Assembly: GCA_027294815.1 (NCBI GenBank)
Contig: JAPULP010000136.1
Span: 1 to 5,907 of the forward strand
DNA: 5,907 nucleotides
Direction of reading: 5' to 3'
Origin: Gemmatimonadota bacterium
GTDB lineage: Bacteria; Gemmatimonadota; Gemmatimonadetes; Gemmatimonadales; GWC2-71-9
Shown here: positions 5,232 to 5,907 of the stretch, piece after piece
How positions within the stretch are numbered: position 1 is the first letter of the stretch
Layout of the letters: each line of letters starts with the position of its first letter
Translations under genes and position numbers: made by a program
The notes under the pieces: model-generated
Seen by the model: the letters and a program-made list of their open reading frames with translations, nothing else
The model's database searches: none
What the model was told of the DNA's origin: nothing

Positions 5232-5907
5232 ATGTCCGATCTCCTCGACCGTGTACGGGCAGCTTTCGGCGCGCGGTTCCGCGTGGAACGAGAGATGGAA
5301 ACTGGTGGGCTGACGACGGCGTTCGCCGCCCAAGAGGTGACGAGCGGGCGCGACGTTGTCCTCAAGGTGCTTCGTCCCGAGGTCACGGCTAACCTCGATG
5401 TCGAGCAGTTTCTCGCCGCGATCACGCCGATGAGAGATCTTGCCCATCCTCATATTCTATCGCCGTACGAAGCCGGGGAGACCAACGGTTTCCTCTATTA
5501 TGCGGTCTCCCACATGGGTGGCGTCACGGTTCGTGATAAGCTGGACACCCACGGACGGGCACCCATTGCCCAAACCGTTCGGATCGTCCGCGGCGTAGTC
5601 GATGCACTCGCCTACGCGCACGGACGCGGGATCCTGCATCTCGGAGTACGACCAGAAAACGTGCTCCTCGCCGGCGGGGAGGTGCAGCTGATGGATCTGG
5701 GCGTGGTCCAGGCAGTACATGCGCCGCGCTCGCCCGAGTTGGCGGCTCCCGATTCTACCCACGTCGAGTACCGCGCACCCGAACAGGTATCGGGCGATGC
5801 GGTCGACCACCGTACCGACATTTATCAAGTCGGAGCCTTGGCCTACGAGTTGCTCACAGGGCAGCCGCCCGGAGAGGGTGGGTTTCGCGCGATCGTCGAG
5901 CGCCGGT
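5232..5907 (+). CDS. Hanks-type Ser/Thr kinase-fold protein, probable pseudokinase (3' partial)
   Basis: The first 225 codons are present and the frame is still open at the window edge. The start follows a strong ribosome-binding site. The kinase fold is clear: VVLKVLRPE with the ATP-site Lys (K45), LAHPHILSPYEAGE (70-83), GFLYYAVSHM (86-95), ALAYAHGRGILH (125-136), PENVLL (141-146), RAPEQ (181-185) and HRTDIYQVG (193-201). Key catalytic positions are altered. The HRDIKPEN loop reads HLGVRPEN (136-143), with Gly138 in place of the catalytic Asp; the helix-C Glu expected in 'FLREI' is Ala63 (FLAAI); the glycine loop is METGGLTTAF (22-31). The metal-binding Asp is kept (MDLG, D155). From family knowledge, loss of the HRD Asp normally abolishes phosphotransfer. 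I infer a pseudokinase that may still bind nucleotide and act as a regulator or scaffold. The C-terminal part is unseen and could be a sensor or a permease, as in the upstream gene. Confidence 0.9.
   Translation, partial: MSDLLDRVRAAFGARFRVEREMETGGLTTAFAAQEVTSGRDVVLKVLRPEVTANLDVEQFLAAITPMRDLAHPHILSPYEAGETNGFLYYAVSHMGGVTVRDKLDTHGRAPIAQTVRIVRGVVDALAYAHGRGILHLGVRPENVLLAGGEVQLMDLGVVQAVHAPRSPELAAPDSTHVEYRAPEQVSGDAVDHRTDIYQVGALAYELLTGQPPGEGGFRAIVERR

Overview
The window is GC-rich bacterial chromosomal DNA with all recognisable genes on the + strand. The best guess for the host is Gemmatimonadota, with Acidobacteriota as the alternative. The reasons are the duplicated orphan FtsX/MacB-type permease (ADOP family), the Hanks-type Ser/Thr kinases with a 'GFLYY' hinge style that I associate with Gemmatimonadota, and a cytochrome c peroxidase tail ending in 'VPSGLP'. 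This assignment comes from remembered family distribution, not from a search.

Layout. (1) Positions 3-2840 hold the 3' part of a large gene that enters from the left edge. It encodes the C-lobe of a Ser/Thr protein kinase fused in one uninterrupted frame to a complete ADOP permease of about 800 residues. (2) Positions 2841-3422 are a mosaic non-coding stretch. It contains a hairpin made of a 'ccaggtt' repeat, an AT-rich island (about 32% GC at 3061-3160) that looks like a decayed foreign gene piece, and the last ~43 codons of a cytochrome c peroxidase-type gene without its body. These are followed by a strong hairpin and a minus-strand G-quadruplex motif. (3) Positions 3423-4550 encode a complete class V PLP-dependent aminotransferase of the alanine/serine-glyoxylate type. 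(4) Positions 4551-5231 are about 680 bp with no gene I can support, apart from small hairpins, a short hexamer repeat and one doubtful 63-codon ORF. (5) Positions 5232-5907 hold the N-terminal 225 codons of a second Hanks-type kinase-fold protein that runs off the right edge. It has lost the catalytic Asp of the HRD motif and the helix-C Glu, so it is probably a pseudokinase.

How they work together: the two flanking genes belong to the same broad kinase family. The first clearly couples a kinase to a membrane permease that has no ABC ATPase in sight. Whether the second is also a kinase-permease fusion lies outside the window. The aminotransferase has its own ribosome-binding site and is separated from both neighbours by long gaps, so it is probably transcribed alone and has no evident functional link to them. 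The most interesting elements are the kinase-permease fusion, the pseudokinase paralogue and the chimeric intergenic segment.
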